Below, one piece after another: positions 26,718-37,041 of a stretch of DNA of 64,000 nt. Origin of the DNA: Diplonema japonicum (Eukaryota > Euglenozoa > Diplonemea > Diplonemida > Diplonemidae). The DNA is taken from positions 186,001-250,000 of the forward strand of contig OZ025654.1 in the NCBI GenBank assembly GCA_964019335.1. Direction: 5' to 3'. The notes beneath the pieces were generated by a model. The model was not told where the DNA came from. It saw nothing but the letters and a program-made list of their open reading frames with translations, and made no database searches. The position numbers were made by a program, and so were the translations under genes. The first letter of the stretch is position 1; each line of letters opens with the position of its first letter.

Positions 26718-27904
26718 ATAAAAGAAGAGGGAAAAAAACTCAAATTGGCATGCAGTGAAGGGGCATCATTCTGTTCTGCGTAAGAGCTGCACAGGGAATA
26801 AGGGCCCTCCCGAACCGAATATTCGTGGCAGTACTAGGTATCTCTCAGTTTCGGACTCATCTTGCAACTAACGGCAGGGGGGTTAAAAAAGAAAAATACA
26901 TAAGGATACGTTCAGAAGCGGGAACAGTGATTTTGCAGCCGAGCGCTGCAAAGAGAAGAAACAAAAAAAAATAGGGAAACACATGGGCATATGATATAAT
27001 CTTTTAAAAAGGTAAAGGAAGTTATGAAGAACTGAATCTCATAGTCAGAAGCAATGAACAGAAGATTCGTATATTTCCTTCAAAAGGAAAAGAAAAGGAT
27101 CTGTGTTCATTACCCTCTTCACCTTCTTCATTCGAAAAAGAAAGCGATCTGACCCAATTGATACTAAAAAAAAAACAACGTTTCTTTTTTGCGCAAAACG
27201 AATAAAATCCACTAATAGGGAAGGTGAGATGACCGTAAAAAACCGACCCATAGTTTGATGAAACAAGGTAACAAAGGTACAACAGGAAAGGAGACCGCTC
27301 TTAAAACACTCAACGATCAAGGATAAGACTCAAGACGAGTCTCCTCTACAGCATGAAGTGCTTGCAACATAGTCCATTTTCACAATTGAACAGCGAACCT
27401 TATCAATCATATATTTATACAGTAGTAGAAAAGGAAGGAAAATGCAAAGGAAAGCTGGATTTACTGCTGCAGCCAGCAAGGGTTACATATTCTTGCCTTC
27501 TTGGGCGCCACCAGCTGAGTACCAAAAAAACCACTTGAAACCATCACAAAAGAGGTGCACATTGAAATAAACCTTGTGCAATCCTGTATCTTGAGGAAAA
27601 ACGCTGGGGGACTCAGTTTCCCAAGACTGAGCTGAACTGGACGTGCCTTGTTGCTGTAACGGAACTAATACTAAAAAAAGAAGGAAGGGAGGGAGGATCT
27701 TTTCACTGTTTTTACTAAAAAGTTCCGTTCTTAATGAACGGGACCGTCTAACAAAAATGCAGCATTCAAAATCACAACATGTGCTTGCTCCTGTTTGCTA
27801 CCAGCTCCGTCTCGGCATTCCGGAGATGCGGCGTGAACATAGGGTACCCTACAAGGTCAGCCTTTCGTAAGTTCTTTGACGACGATGACGGCAGCTTGAT
27901 GCTT
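26718..27904. other. Spacer with diverged duplication flank
   Basis: 26740-27015 resembles 47345-47770 (shared: GAGCTGCACAGGGAATAAGG-like, GCAGCCGAGCGCTGCAAA, ACACATGGGCATATGATATA). I see no gene between here and the stop of the next one. Confidence 0.6.
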
Positions 27905-30900
27905 TTAAAGGTGCTGAGAGTAGTTCTCGAAGCGTGCAGGGCTTGACAATCTGTTAATCGAGCTCACTTCTTCTTGCCTGCATAATTCAACCTCATCAAG
28001 GCGATCGTTATCTCGAGCAAGTAGCTCGTTCTGCAAGCGTGCCTTCCGCCCTGTGAACAGGATATACAACTCGCTGACGATGTCGAGACCCACCTTCACA
28101 AGCAACAGAATTACAGCAGCCAGCAGTAAAGAAGAAGCCACCTGGAACCCCTTGTGCTCCAGGTCATTCTTATAATACCCAACGCTCATCAACACCATCG
28201 CTATGCCCTGCACCCCGAGGATCACGAAGTCCATAGTCGAATCCCTGAACCTCGCATGCGGCCAAACCGTTGCCTCTAACGCCATCATCAAGAAAAACAC
28301 TCCCGCCGTAAAGACCCTCTTGTGCCCACACCCATGAAAGGTCTCAGTCTCCACTGCCGCGATCGCTGAAATCGTTAGAGACGCTGCAAACTCGATCAGT
28401 GAGTACCATGCTGTGTGCTGCCTATAGGTGCGCACTACAGACGTGAACCGCTGTACCCAGTAGCACATTTTTGTTGTGTTTACCCACTCCCCAGGACCGA
28501 TCATGAACCTTCGTACTTCCCCACATCTCTGTTCATGCATGTATACCGCCAAACGCGGCACACTACGCTTCACGGCTGAGAACACTACAATGGGAACCGT
28601 AATACATACGAACATGCTGACGGCCCCGAGGGCGAAGCCAGCAGGGTTCGGTGGGTGGATAATTAAGTTAATAGAACCGAGGGTGGTCCCTTGGTAGAAG
28701 AGCTGGAAGACAACAAGCGGGGCAGAGGGGAACCGCATCCACCCCTGTGTGTCCAGCCCGTTGAACAGCCGGGGGAACATCTTCGCCCCGCCGCACATCG
28801 CGATCCTCACAAGTACATAGCACAGCAGTCCGAACCCAAAGGTGATGGCAAAGTTTCCCACCACAAGCCCCACAGATTCGCTCCCCCAAATCTCGAGCTG
28901 AGTCGGGTGTAGCACACGAGGCAATTTCTGCCGTTTTCCATTCATGTTGCACCCTAAGCTCACCACCACTAAGCGTGTTGCTGTCCCCGCTGCTGCTCCA
29001 GCTTCAGCGACTGAGCCTGCAGCCGCAGCTGATCCTGCTGTGCTGATCTCTTGTTCATTTGAGAGTACTTCAGGGGCGTTTGTTGCTGGAATGAGTGTTG
29101 ACACAGGGACTAATGTCCGGGGCACATCAGATGTCGAAGGAGGGTTAGTGAGAGGTGGCGCTGAAGTCGCAGGAGCTAGCGTATCTGGAGAACCCGTCGC
29201 AGTGGTTGGGGTCAATGGAGCAGTGGTCACATGGACTTGTGTTGCAGGAGCTAATGTGTCAGGAGAACCTGTCACAGGAGCCTGTGTTGCCGAAAGTGTC
29301 ACAGGGAAACTTGTTGCGGGAGCCGAAGTAGCAGGGGTGAGTGTGTCAGGGGGGTTTGTAGCTGGTGCTGGTGTTAAAGGGGAACTGGTAACAGGAGCTT
29401 GTGTTACGGGTGCCAGAGTTATAGGTGGGTTTGTTGGGGCTGTTACAGGAGCACTTGTTGCTGGTGCTGGTGTTACAGGAGAATTAGGTGCTAATGTTGC
29501 AGGAGGGCTCGTCGCTGGTGCCAGAGTTATAGGGGAGTTTGTTGCAGGGGCTTGTGTTGCTGGTGCTGGTGTTACAGGAGAATTAGTAGCAGGTGCTAAT
29601 GTTGCAGGAGGGCTCGTCGCTGGTGCCAGAGTTATAGGGGAGTTTGTTGCAGGGGCTTGTGTTGCTGGTGCTAGTGTTGCGGGAGCTAAGGTTGCAGGTG
29701 GGTTCGTCGCTGGTGCCGGAGTTATAGGAGAACTTGTTGCAGGGGCTTGTGTTGCTGGTGCTAGTGTTACAGGAGAATTAGTAGCAGGTGCTAAGGTTGC
29801 AGGAGGGGTCGTTGCTGGGGCTAGAGTCATAGGGGAGCTTGTTGCAGGGGCCTGTGTTGATGGTGCAGGCGTTATAGGAGCGTTTGTCGATGGTGCCAGT
29901 GTTGCAGGAGCTAAGGTCGCAGGTGGATTCGTCGCTGGTACCGGAGTTATAGGGGAGTTCGTTACAGGAGAACTGGTTGCTGGAGCTGAAGTAGCAGGAG
30001 TAGGTGTGTCGGGAGAGCTTGTTGCCGGCGCAGATGTTGCAGGAGCAGTCGTAGGAGGTACCGGAGAAGGTGTTGCTGGGACATCAGTGAATGATATTCC
30101 AAACATAAGATTCGCAGCATCTAAAATCACGAAGCCATGCGAGCCGTAACAGGCGAAAAGCCACGTGCCTCGTACACCGATCCCTTGCTCACCACTTCCC
30201 CCAATGTTGATGGTAGACATCAGGCCGTACTTAGCATTTAGGTTCATCTCATACGCGAACATCTCTGATGCGGTTGAGGTGGTGAAGAGGAGCTCGTTCA
30301 CACGAAGGACCCCTTTGTTCTGGTTGCTGGAGTCGCGGGTATTGAAACTCCACTTAGTGGGATCTGCATCAGAAATGTCTAACTGGTAGAGATGCTTGTC
30401 GTCGGTGCTTATGAAGGCCGCATCAGCAGCCTGTGAGATGTCAAACCCGACGCCCACAGCACCATAGTTCACGGTGCCGTGCAAGGTGAGCGCGGAGGAG
30501 GGGCCGATGTTGTAGACACGGTAGTTCTTGTCCTGTGCGAGTACATGAAGGCGCATGGCTTGTGCTCTGATCTGCAAGCAAAATACCGGCAAAGATTCGG
30601 TGCTGCTAACAATGGGAACCGCGCCCGACACATCGAAGACGCGAACGGCCTTTCCGACGCAGCCGAACACAAAGTTGGAGCCTGGGATCTTGGCCAGTGA
30701 CACGCCGCCTGAATACGCTGCGTCGAAAGCACTGACACCTATCAAAGAAGGTGATGCAGGTGTCGCGACGTCGATCTTAGACAGAACGCAGTCTTCTCCG
30801 ATGGTGTAAGCAACAGTGCCCTCCACCAGTACATCCATCGTATGGCTAGCGGTGTAGCTGCCGAGTAAACTTAAAACAGGGGAAGCAGGGACTCCACCGA

Positions 30901-31057
30901 TATCAATTACAAGCAGCCCTCCAGAGGCGTCAGCCAGGTATGCAGTGTTACCCTTCACATCGTAGTTCACGACGTGGTCAGATGAGTCGTACCTCGCTAT
31001 CACCGTCTGCCCCACTGCACTAGAGAAGAAGGCAAAAAGAGCACACGTCCGCATCAT
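27905..31057 (-). CDS. Stalked 7TM surface protein, paralogue of the 22356 gene
   Basis: 1050 aa from ATG at 31057 (MMRTCALFAFFSSAVGQ, a signal peptide). Residues about 18-324 form an LVIVD-type propeller (GGLLVIDIGG, VRVFDVSG). A long stalk of six-residue PATxAP repeats spans about 325-665. Then come AGSAAAAGSVAEAGAAAG, GCNMNGKRQKL, LHPTQL and seven helices (about 729-1002), with RFPSAPLVVFQLFYQGTT, GPGEWVNT, WPHARFRDS and GYYKNDLEHKGFQVASS. The cytoplasmic tail is short. Same architecture as 22356, but the stalk is about three times longer and most sequence has diverged, except for a near-identical 234-bp block. Probably a surface receptor or adhesin. Confidence 0.88.
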   Translation of the reverse strand: MMRTCALFAFFSSAVGQTVIARYDSSDHVVNYDVKGNTAYLADASGGLLVIDIGGVPASPVLSLLGSYTASHTMDVLVEGTVAYTIGEDCVLSKIDVATPASPSLIGVSAFDAAYSGGVSLAKIPGSNFVFGCVGKAVRVFDVSGAVPIVSSTESLPVFCLQIRAQAMRLHVLAQDKNYRVYNIGPSSALTLHGTVNYGAVGVGFDISQAADAAFISTDDKHLYQLDISDADPTKWSFNTRDSSNQNKGVLRVNELLFTTSTASEMFAYEMNLNAKYGLMSTINIGGSGEQGIGVRGTWLFACYGSHGFVILDAANLMFGISFTDVPATPSPVPPTTAPATSAPATSSPDTPTPATSAPATSSPVTNSPITPVPATNPPATLAPATLAPSTNAPITPAPSTQAPATSSPMTLAPATTPPATLAPATNSPVTLAPATQAPATSSPITPAPATNPPATLAPATLAPATQAPATNSPITLAPATSPPATLAPATNSPVTPAPATQAPATNSPITLAPATSPPATLAPNSPVTPAPATSAPVTAPTNPPITLAPVTQAPVTSSPLTPAPATNPPDTLTPATSAPATSFPVTLSATQAPVTGSPDTLAPATQVHVTTAPLTPTTATGSPDTLAPATSAPPLTNPPSTSDVPRTLVPVSTLIPATNAPEVLSNEQEISTAGSAAAAGSVAEAGAAAGTATRLVVVSLGCNMNGKRQKLPRVLHPTQLEIWGSESVGLVVGNFAITFGFGLLCYVLVRIAMCGGAKMFPRLFNGLDTQGWMRFPSAPLVVFQLFYQGTTLGSINLIIHPPNPAGFALGAVSMFVCITVPIVVFSAVKRSVPRLAVYMHEQRCGEVRRFMIGPGEWVNTTKMCYWVQRFTSVVRTYRQHTAWYSLIEFAASLTISAIAAVETETFHGCGHKRVFTAGVFFLMMALEATVWPHARFRDSTMDFVILGVQGIAMVLMSVGYYKNDLEHKGFQVASSLLLAAVILLLVKVGLDIVSELYILFTGRKARLQNELLARDNDRLDEVELCRQEEVSSINRLSSPARFENYSQHL
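28818..29051. repeat. Near-identical block shared with 23303-23536
   Basis: About 234 bp encoding the pre-membrane segment and first helix differ at a single base (Ala to Glu) between the two paralogues, although sequence on both sides is diverged. This indicates recent gene conversion or exchange. Confidence 0.85.
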
Positions 31058-31079
31058 TTTAGTTTAATTCAACATAATA

Positions 31080-31096
31080 CTGGAAAGGAAATGAAA
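31080..31096 (-). promoter_or_regulatory. Acceptor-like TTTCCTTTCCAG before the 27905 gene
   Basis: On the minus strand CATTTCCTTTCCAG ends at 31080, 22 nt before the ATG. An out-of-frame ATG (TTGAATTAAAC follows) lies between. Confidence 0.45.
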
Positions 31097-31990
31097 AACG
31101 GACAGAACTTGATACAGAAGTGGAACGGGAACGGAAAAGAAAGGGGAAAGGAGGAGGGTTGGAAAATTAAAAAAGGCAAGCTATATTAGCCCGAGCTGGG
31201 AGTCAAGGAAGAGAATAATATAAATCACAACACATCGAAGATTACGGGGGAGGGGCGTAAGAATAATAGAGCAATAGGGCAGCTGAACTTTCGTACCAAT
31301 CAGTGCAGAGAAGGCAAGAACAGGAAGTCGTTAAAAGATGCCTCAAGTACTTTCTAGGCATCCTCGAGGAGCTCACTCCCTCTGGAACAAAGACCTGGCC
31401 ACCAGTTGGGCTGAACGACCACAATTATCATAGTAGTTACGTTTACGTTTCTTTTCCTTTCTTTTCTTATTGTTTCCTTCTTTCTAAATGTGCCAAACTA
31501 ATCCAAATTCAAACAAGAAAAAAATACTACTCTTGGAAAACCTTTCAAAACAAACGCCAAAACACTACTCGTAATGCATGCAACCATGCCGAGGGGGCTG
31601 CAGGGCAAATTAGTTCGAATTTCAATTCTTCTTTCTCCTTCTTTTCTTTCCCTGCTTCCCGTAAACTATAAGGCGTGTCAATTCTCAGTTCTCAATATCT
31701 ACCTCATTCAGTGTCCGGCTCAATCCACCGCGATGACCTTTCAATCTGGCGGTGAAGTAAACTGAAGAGTAAATAAAATAAAATAGAAATACAATTTTCC
31801 CTTCTTTCTTCTGGCTACAACAAATATAGTTACTTACATAACATAATTAATATTCTGTTGACAATCACGATTGGTTGAGCTGCAGTAGCAATGTCGCACA
31901 AAACTGTGAAAGTACACAGCAGATGACCTCAGTGCGATATCTCTTTACTGTGCAAACACTTGTAGAAAAAAAGAAATAGTTCAGTGCTTC

Positions 31991-32083
31991 ATTTGTTTGT
32001 ACTCACGAGCGGTATTTTACCTAATAAAATACCTCATTACGCTGCCATCAACTAGTCTCGACAATATTATATTGCTAAAACAA
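31991..32083. repeat. CATCAACTAGT dispersed repeat, copy 1
   Basis: Contains ACGCTGCCATCAACTAGT followed by CTCGACAATATTATATTG and preceded by CGAGCGGTATTTTACCTAAT. Related copies lie at 46509-46610 (inverted) and 52753-52835. Confidence 0.65.
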
Positions 32084-32491
32084 AAATAAGAAGGCTTGTT
32101 TTCTTTTTTTCTCTCCTTTGCTTCGGTCGCACCGAAGAAACAATCAATATTTTAAGGGCACATTCATTCTCTATTCGTTATTCTTTCCTTTTTGTTGTTT
32201 ATTTTGTTGTTTCTCAGTCGCATTTCGTTTTTTTTTGCAGTTTTCTCTTCTTCCTTTGTTCTTTATAACCCCTCTTTTTGTTAGGCTCTTCACTCGGGGT
32301 GAGTGGAGAAACCTTGGAAAATATGATTAATAGATAGTGATGAACTCCGCAGTGCGCACCCAACACACAATGCGGATAGTGACCATTTTGGTCCTTCTTT
32401 GAAATATCAAACAATAAAAGCCTTGTAGAAAAATGATTGCCTAGCAAACGGAACAGGCCGTTGTTTGTAAACTCGAAACATGTTGCCAACT

Positions 32492-32572
32492 GCCGTGTTC
32501 AAAAAAAGTACTAAGCGAAAAAGCAAATTTTGAAATAAGGACAAAAACGTCCGCGCGGGCGTTTAGGGGTTT
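32492..32572. repeat. 80-bp dispersed repeat, inverted copy at 53880
   Basis: GCCGTGTTC...AAAAACGTCCGCGCGGGCG.TTTAGGGG matches the reverse complement of 53880-53960 over about 80 bp with only a few differences. It holds a CGCGCGG core. Confidence 0.75.
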
Positions 32573-33187
32573 AAAAAAAAAGAGGGTTCACCACTTAACA
32601 AACCTTTCTGTTTCTTCCATTTTCTCTTTCCTTCTTTCTCTCAGACCGTTTTCTTACTTTCTTTTTTTTCTTTTTTTTAACATGGTCAGCACAGTGCAAT
32701 TTGTACAAATAACGAAGCTATCAAATATTATTCAACCCCGTAGCCTGCAACTACCACAAACACAACATACAAGAAGATCCGAGAGGCACATGAACGAAAA
32801 ACAAGCACCGCAATAATCTACTTTTGTATGAGCGCTGAATACTGACAAAAAGAAAAGAAACTCGCATGGCGCAGTGCGCAAGTATCTTGATGCAAACAGA
32901 TCTGCCATCTGGCATAGATAGCTTTGGTTCAAAAAGAAAAAGAAAAACTGTCCAAAGTAAGAGAGGAAAAAGAGGAAGGGTGTCAAAGTCCTTTGCTGCC
33001 ATGTTTACCGGCTTCTTTTCACTAGGACATGGCAGCAGGACCTTTGAGAGAATCCACTATGATGCGGAGAAGCTCTTGCAGCAACCATCCACCGGGATTT
33101 ATATTAAAAAAAAAAAAAGAAAGCAAAATGTCAGGAATGTTAAAGAAATGGAGAAAAAGCTATTTAGCTACAAAAAAAAATAGCTAT

Positions 33188-33316
33188 TTACTGCCAACAA
33201 GTAATGACTTTACCGTTACCTCGAGGTTCCGCATTTTACCGTCGAGGGCCCGCAGGGCCCGAGATGGTAAAATGCGGAACCGAGAGGTCGGTAAAGCATT
33301 ACTTGGCGGTAGGTAA
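33188..33316. repeat. Long hairpin (foldback) element
   Basis: Arms of about 55 nt: CAAGTAATG..TTTACCG..CCTCG.GGTTCCGCATTTTACC on the left and its complement on the right. They meet at GAGGGCCCGCAGGGCCCGAG. It would form a near-complete cruciform. A partial third arm (CCTCGAGGTTCC) is at 33949. Confidence 0.75.
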
Positions 33317-33320
33317 GTGG

Positions 33321-33922
33321 TTTTATTTCACGACACTCAGAAATTACTTCACCACGAGGGGCACAACGGGGTGACAAGGGGTACAACAAGAGAGGGGTTA
33401 CAAAGGTTACAATACAAGTTGTTTTCCCTCCTTTTGTTGACTAAGAGCTGCCGCTGTCGCTGGCATTGCCACTGTCACCATCTCTAATCAGGCCTTCCCA
33501 TACCTGGCGCGGCCGCTGGCTCCTTTTTTTCTGCTGCTTCGGTATTTTGAAGTCATTTGGGGAGCTTGGGTAAGCTGACTAAGTTACCCTTACCCACAGA
33601 AGAGTTACCCCCAGAAACTGGGAACAAGGCCTAGCCAAAAGTGGGCAAATTGGGAGGAAAAAGTAGTCCAACTTGGAACTGAGCCGAGGCAAAAGTTGGC
33701 CAATTGAGCTGAACCTGGGGAAAATAGCAAACTGAGAGGAAAAAGTAGCCCCACTGGGAACCGAACCGAGGCAAAAATTGGCCTACCGAGGCATATTATT
33801 TAACGGAAACCCCCTATTACTTCACGGAAAACAGGCCATTATTTCACCGTGAAGTAATGAGATTTAGCGTGAAGTAATGGGCCCCCCAGTGCGTGAAGTA
33901 ATTTCTGAAGAGTGAAATAAAA
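33321..33922. repeat. 602-bp element with terminal inverted repeats
   Basis: Left end TTTTATTTCACGACACTCAG then AAATTACTTCAC; the right end is the inverted GTGAAGTAATTTCTGAAGAG then TGAAATAAAA. The inside repeats GTGAAGTAAT several times. No ORF. It fits a non-autonomous DNA transposon. Confidence 0.6.
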
Positions 33923-34634
33923 GTAATTACCTTCCGTCCCTCGAGGTTCCACACCGATCAGGGCCCGACCATTACCTCACGTGAAGTGAAATCTAGCCAT
34001 AAATGGGCCCTAAGTGCGTTAAGCAATTTCAGAATAAACTATAATCCCGAAAGATGCAAATAATCAAAAATTCTCTTTTTTCTTTCTAATACGCTTTCAT
34101 GGCACTTAAGCCAACTAAGACAAGGCACCCAATGTACTATGAAAAAAGGAATAAAACAGGCCCCACGGTACAAAACGGGGTTTTTTCCGTAGACTGCGAT
34201 GTTCTTGGTCTACTTTTGGCCCAGAAAAAAAAAAATAGGGGCGTGCAAAGTGCATGGGGGTTCTCCAGCAATCAACCTGTTCACAGAACCGGTGGAAAGA
34301 GAGCTCTTCCGTGACCTTTGTTACCAAACCAAATGAACTCGCTTAAGGGGAGGTGTCGTTACGCACCTAGACCGGTCAAAGGTCTTGCTGCCCCCAAAAA
34401 AAAGGACAATTCTGTAGGGAGGGAAGAGACTCATGAAATAAACTATTAGTTTATCTCTGTTGTTGCATTAATGAAAAAAGAAAAGAAACAAATTACCATG
34501 GGGAGAAATGGGGGGAAGGGAGGTACAAAAAAAAAGAGAAAAAACAAGAAATAGAGCATTCTTCGTTCTGTTTGAATCTTTGACCACCGAAATTGCAATG
34601 AGATGAATATTAAACACAAAATAATAATGTTTCT

Positions 34635-36968
34635 TCACCCATCATTTGTGAGCCTGCCTTCTGCCAAGGCTTGTCTGAGCTGTCCTGCGAGACGGAGGTG
34701 TTCAGGGTGCTTCGTCTCGAACTTCGTGATCTCAGACGCGTCGAGCGTAGAGAAGAAGTCGTCGAGGAAGACAACCCTGGACTGGCTCTGCTCCTGCAGC
34801 TGGTACATCCACTCAGCTTCGGCCACCTCTTCCAAAACAGAAACCCAAAAGATTTTAATAACCTCATTCACACCCAAGACAGTTGTCCTGAAAGCTTCGT
34901 ACACAGCTGCACTGTTGCACTGATCAACAGTCCTTCTTGTCGCCGTGATATCCAAGCCCAGCCTATCGTTCATCAAGGACAAAGACAATGCCACGTCTTG
35001 CAGCTCGCTCCCCAGAACCTGGAACCTGTTGTATTTGCTGCCCAGTACCCCGAAGTAGGTTGGAGCTGTGTGGATCCCGATCGACAGGTCGGTCGCCTCC
35101 TCTGATGACATCCTGAACTTCGCACACTTCAGCAAGTCACTTGAAAGGTCCATCGAGTGCACCCTCCCCCCGCCGTGCACCTGCTTCGCAACGCACCACG
35201 CAACATATATCCTCGTCCCGCTGATGCACATGACCTGCCCATGGTGCGCCTTCGCCGATTCAAAAACGAAAGCGAAAAGCTCCGTATGTTGTGCAACGCT
35301 CTGGCTTGTGAACATCCCTTCGAACCCCCTGCATGTCACTACCATGCACGTTGCGATCTTGTTTCCGGCTGGGTGCCTTATACCCACATCAAGCATCCCG
35401 AGTGTGACCACAGCCGCAGCTACTGATGTCGCACCTGACTTTGTGCTCTCCGCGCTAGACTCAGTGTCGTTCTGCTCTTTCTCGACGACAGGGACGAAGG
35501 ACTGCACCTTCTCAACCATCACGACGCCATTCCAGAAGCCCCTGTACATGCTGTTCATCTCCTTGATAAGGCTGTTGTGTGGCACCGTCTGCACCGTGGG
35601 GTTCTGCATGTCCATGTTGGCAATGCAGTCAAAAGCGCTGCCTAGAGCATGGAGGGGCTTCGTGAGCATGTGTGCCATCAGCATTGCTATAAAGCAGAAT
35701 AACACAATGATGCCAGACGCAATGACAGCGATAGTATTCCCAAGGTTTGTTGCAGGCTTCATAACCTCATCCTCTTCAACCATCATAACAAGCAGGAGAT
35801 CCAGCCCCTTCGCGTTGGGATCCTTCACCTCAAAGAGCACAGTGGTGAAGCCATTGCTGACGTAGGTTCCTGTAGAGATGTTGCCCCAATCACACGCTGT
35901 CTCGGTGCAGTATTTGTCGAAAATAGGTACCACAACGCTCACGATGGACGGGTTTACCATGCTTGTGTTGTCAGCATGAGTAAGGCCTTTGAGGCCACCG
36001 GAGTGCCCGTATCTCACCTCTGTACTCTGATCAGGCAAGCTGCTTGCTAGCAGCTCACGTTTCGAAGTGACTAAGAAAATAATGTCGTTGACCTCAGTAG
36101 AACTGGCAGCCGATATGAGCACATCCTGCAGGTTCAAAGAACCCGCACCCAAGGTGCTGGTACCAATCCTTTGTGACAGAGCCCCAAATGCCGACAGCGG
36201 AGCCCACGGGGGGCCTGTCACGCTGAAATATACTTTTTTATACAGAGCGTCATTGGGAGCCTTCCCCACAATCACAATCTTTGAGAACCACTCGACTCCC
36301 CTCAGTCCTGTGTCCAAGAGGGAGACATCGCCAGGAATCCCTTGCATGCGCCACAAATTCTTCATGTTTCCGAGCCATTTTGTGCAGTCTTTATCAAACA
36401 TCTTTTGCTTTATTTCCAAGGGGTTTGCAATCTTGGCGTTCCCGTAGACTTTGTTCGCCCTTGCGTAGCCAGGGCAGCCTGCACCGGAAAGCATAGAACA
36501 GTCTGGGACAGTGACACCGGAAGTATCGTACCGCATGCTTGAAACATATGTCGATGAGATAAGCGTAGCGTCCACGTCGCACAGGCTGTTGTTTCCGGTT
36601 TGGTTGCTGACGTACATATCGTGGCGGGGGTGCGCAATGAGCACCGATGCCAACGTCGGCTGCTTGACAAGCACAGAAAAGACACTGTTCCCATAAATAT
36701 CGAGAAAGACCTTTGGCGCATCAAGTGGGTTGCTCGCGCAAGAAGACTCGTACATGGAGGCAAAGGCCAAAGCACTGCTACTTGCACGAGTGAAGTACCC
36801 TAGTACAACACTGCTCACACTCTCCGCAATTCCAAGCAGCTGGTCATTTCTCGCATCTTTCAAAGCATTAGAGGCAATCAGCACGGAAGGCACCCATATG
36901 CCTGCTGCGGTGCAAACCACGATCAGCCCCACAGACACAGTAATCAGAAGCCTGATACTAACAGACAT
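34635..36968 (-). CDS. Two-helix receptor with degenerate cyclase-like domain
   Basis: 777 aa from ATG at 36968 (MSVSIRLLITVSVGLIVVC, signal anchor). The large ectodomain (about 30-405) resembles double-Cache sensors. A second helix (about 408-432) is followed by a HAMP-like segment (LTKPLHALGSAFDCIANMDM). A cytoplasmic domain (about 530-720) has the class III cyclase layout, but the first metal motif is replaced by TCMVVTCRGFEGMF, where the family has FTDI. GVLGSKYNRFQVLGSELQDVA matches the second half of the fold. The tail contains EWMYQL, also found in the receptor at 39922. Catalysis looks unlikely. It may bind a ligand outside and signal through a pseudo-cyclase. Follows CCTTGCAG directly. 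Confidence 0.75.
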   Translation of the reverse strand: MSVSIRLLITVSVGLIVVCTAAGIWVPSVLIASNALKDARNDQLLGIAESVSSVVLGYFTRASSSALAFASMYESSCASNPLDAPKVFLDIYGNSVFSVLVKQPTLASVLIAHPRHDMYVSNQTGNNSLCDVDATLISSTYVSSMRYDTSGVTVPDCSMLSGAGCPGYARANKVYGNAKIANPLEIKQKMFDKDCTKWLGNMKNLWRMQGIPGDVSLLDTGLRGVEWFSKIVIVGKAPNDALYKKVYFSVTGPPWAPLSAFGALSQRIGTSTLGAGSLNLQDVLISAASSTEVNDIIFLVTSKRELLASSLPDQSTEVRYGHSGGLKGLTHADNTSMVNPSIVSVVVPIFDKYCTETACDWGNISTGTYVSNGFTTVLFEVKDPNAKGLDLLLVMMVEEDEVMKPATNLGNTIAVIASGIIVLFCFIAMLMAHMLTKPLHALGSAFDCIANMDMQNPTVQTVPHNSLIKEMNSMYRGFWNGVVMVEKVQSFVPVVEKEQNDTESSAESTKSGATSVAAAVVTLGMLDVGIRHPAGNKIATCMVVTCRGFEGMFTSQSVAQHTELFAFVFESAKAHHGQVMCISGTRIYVAWCVAKQVHGGGRVHSMDLSSDLLKCAKFRMSSEEATDLSIGIHTAPTYFGVLGSKYNRFQVLGSELQDVALSLSLMNDRLGLDITATRRTVDQCNSAAVYEAFRTTVLGVNEVIKIFWVSVLEEVAEAEWMYQLQEQSQSRVVFLDDFFSTLDASEITKFETKHPEHLRLAGQLRQALAEGRLTNDG

Positions 36969-36977
36969 AGTTGAGAC

Positions 36978-37000
36978 CTGCAAGGCGAGGTAGGGACACG
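36978..37000 (-). promoter_or_regulatory. Acceptor-like CCTACCTCGCCTTGCAG
   Basis: The pyrimidine-rich tract ends in CAG at 36978, 9 nt before the ATG of the receptor gene. This proximity argues against the TTG-initiated extension of that frame. Confidence 0.5.
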
Positions 37001-37041
37001 TATGTAAACCATGGACAAAATACTAAGTAAAACTAAACAAA

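Larger units (their letters stand above)
31097..34634. other. Gene-free repeat-rich spacer
   Basis: No credible gene on either strand. It contains four repeat structures listed separately, (A)n and (T)n runs, and many copies of GTGAAGTAAT or its complement at 33340-33990. Confidence 0.6.
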
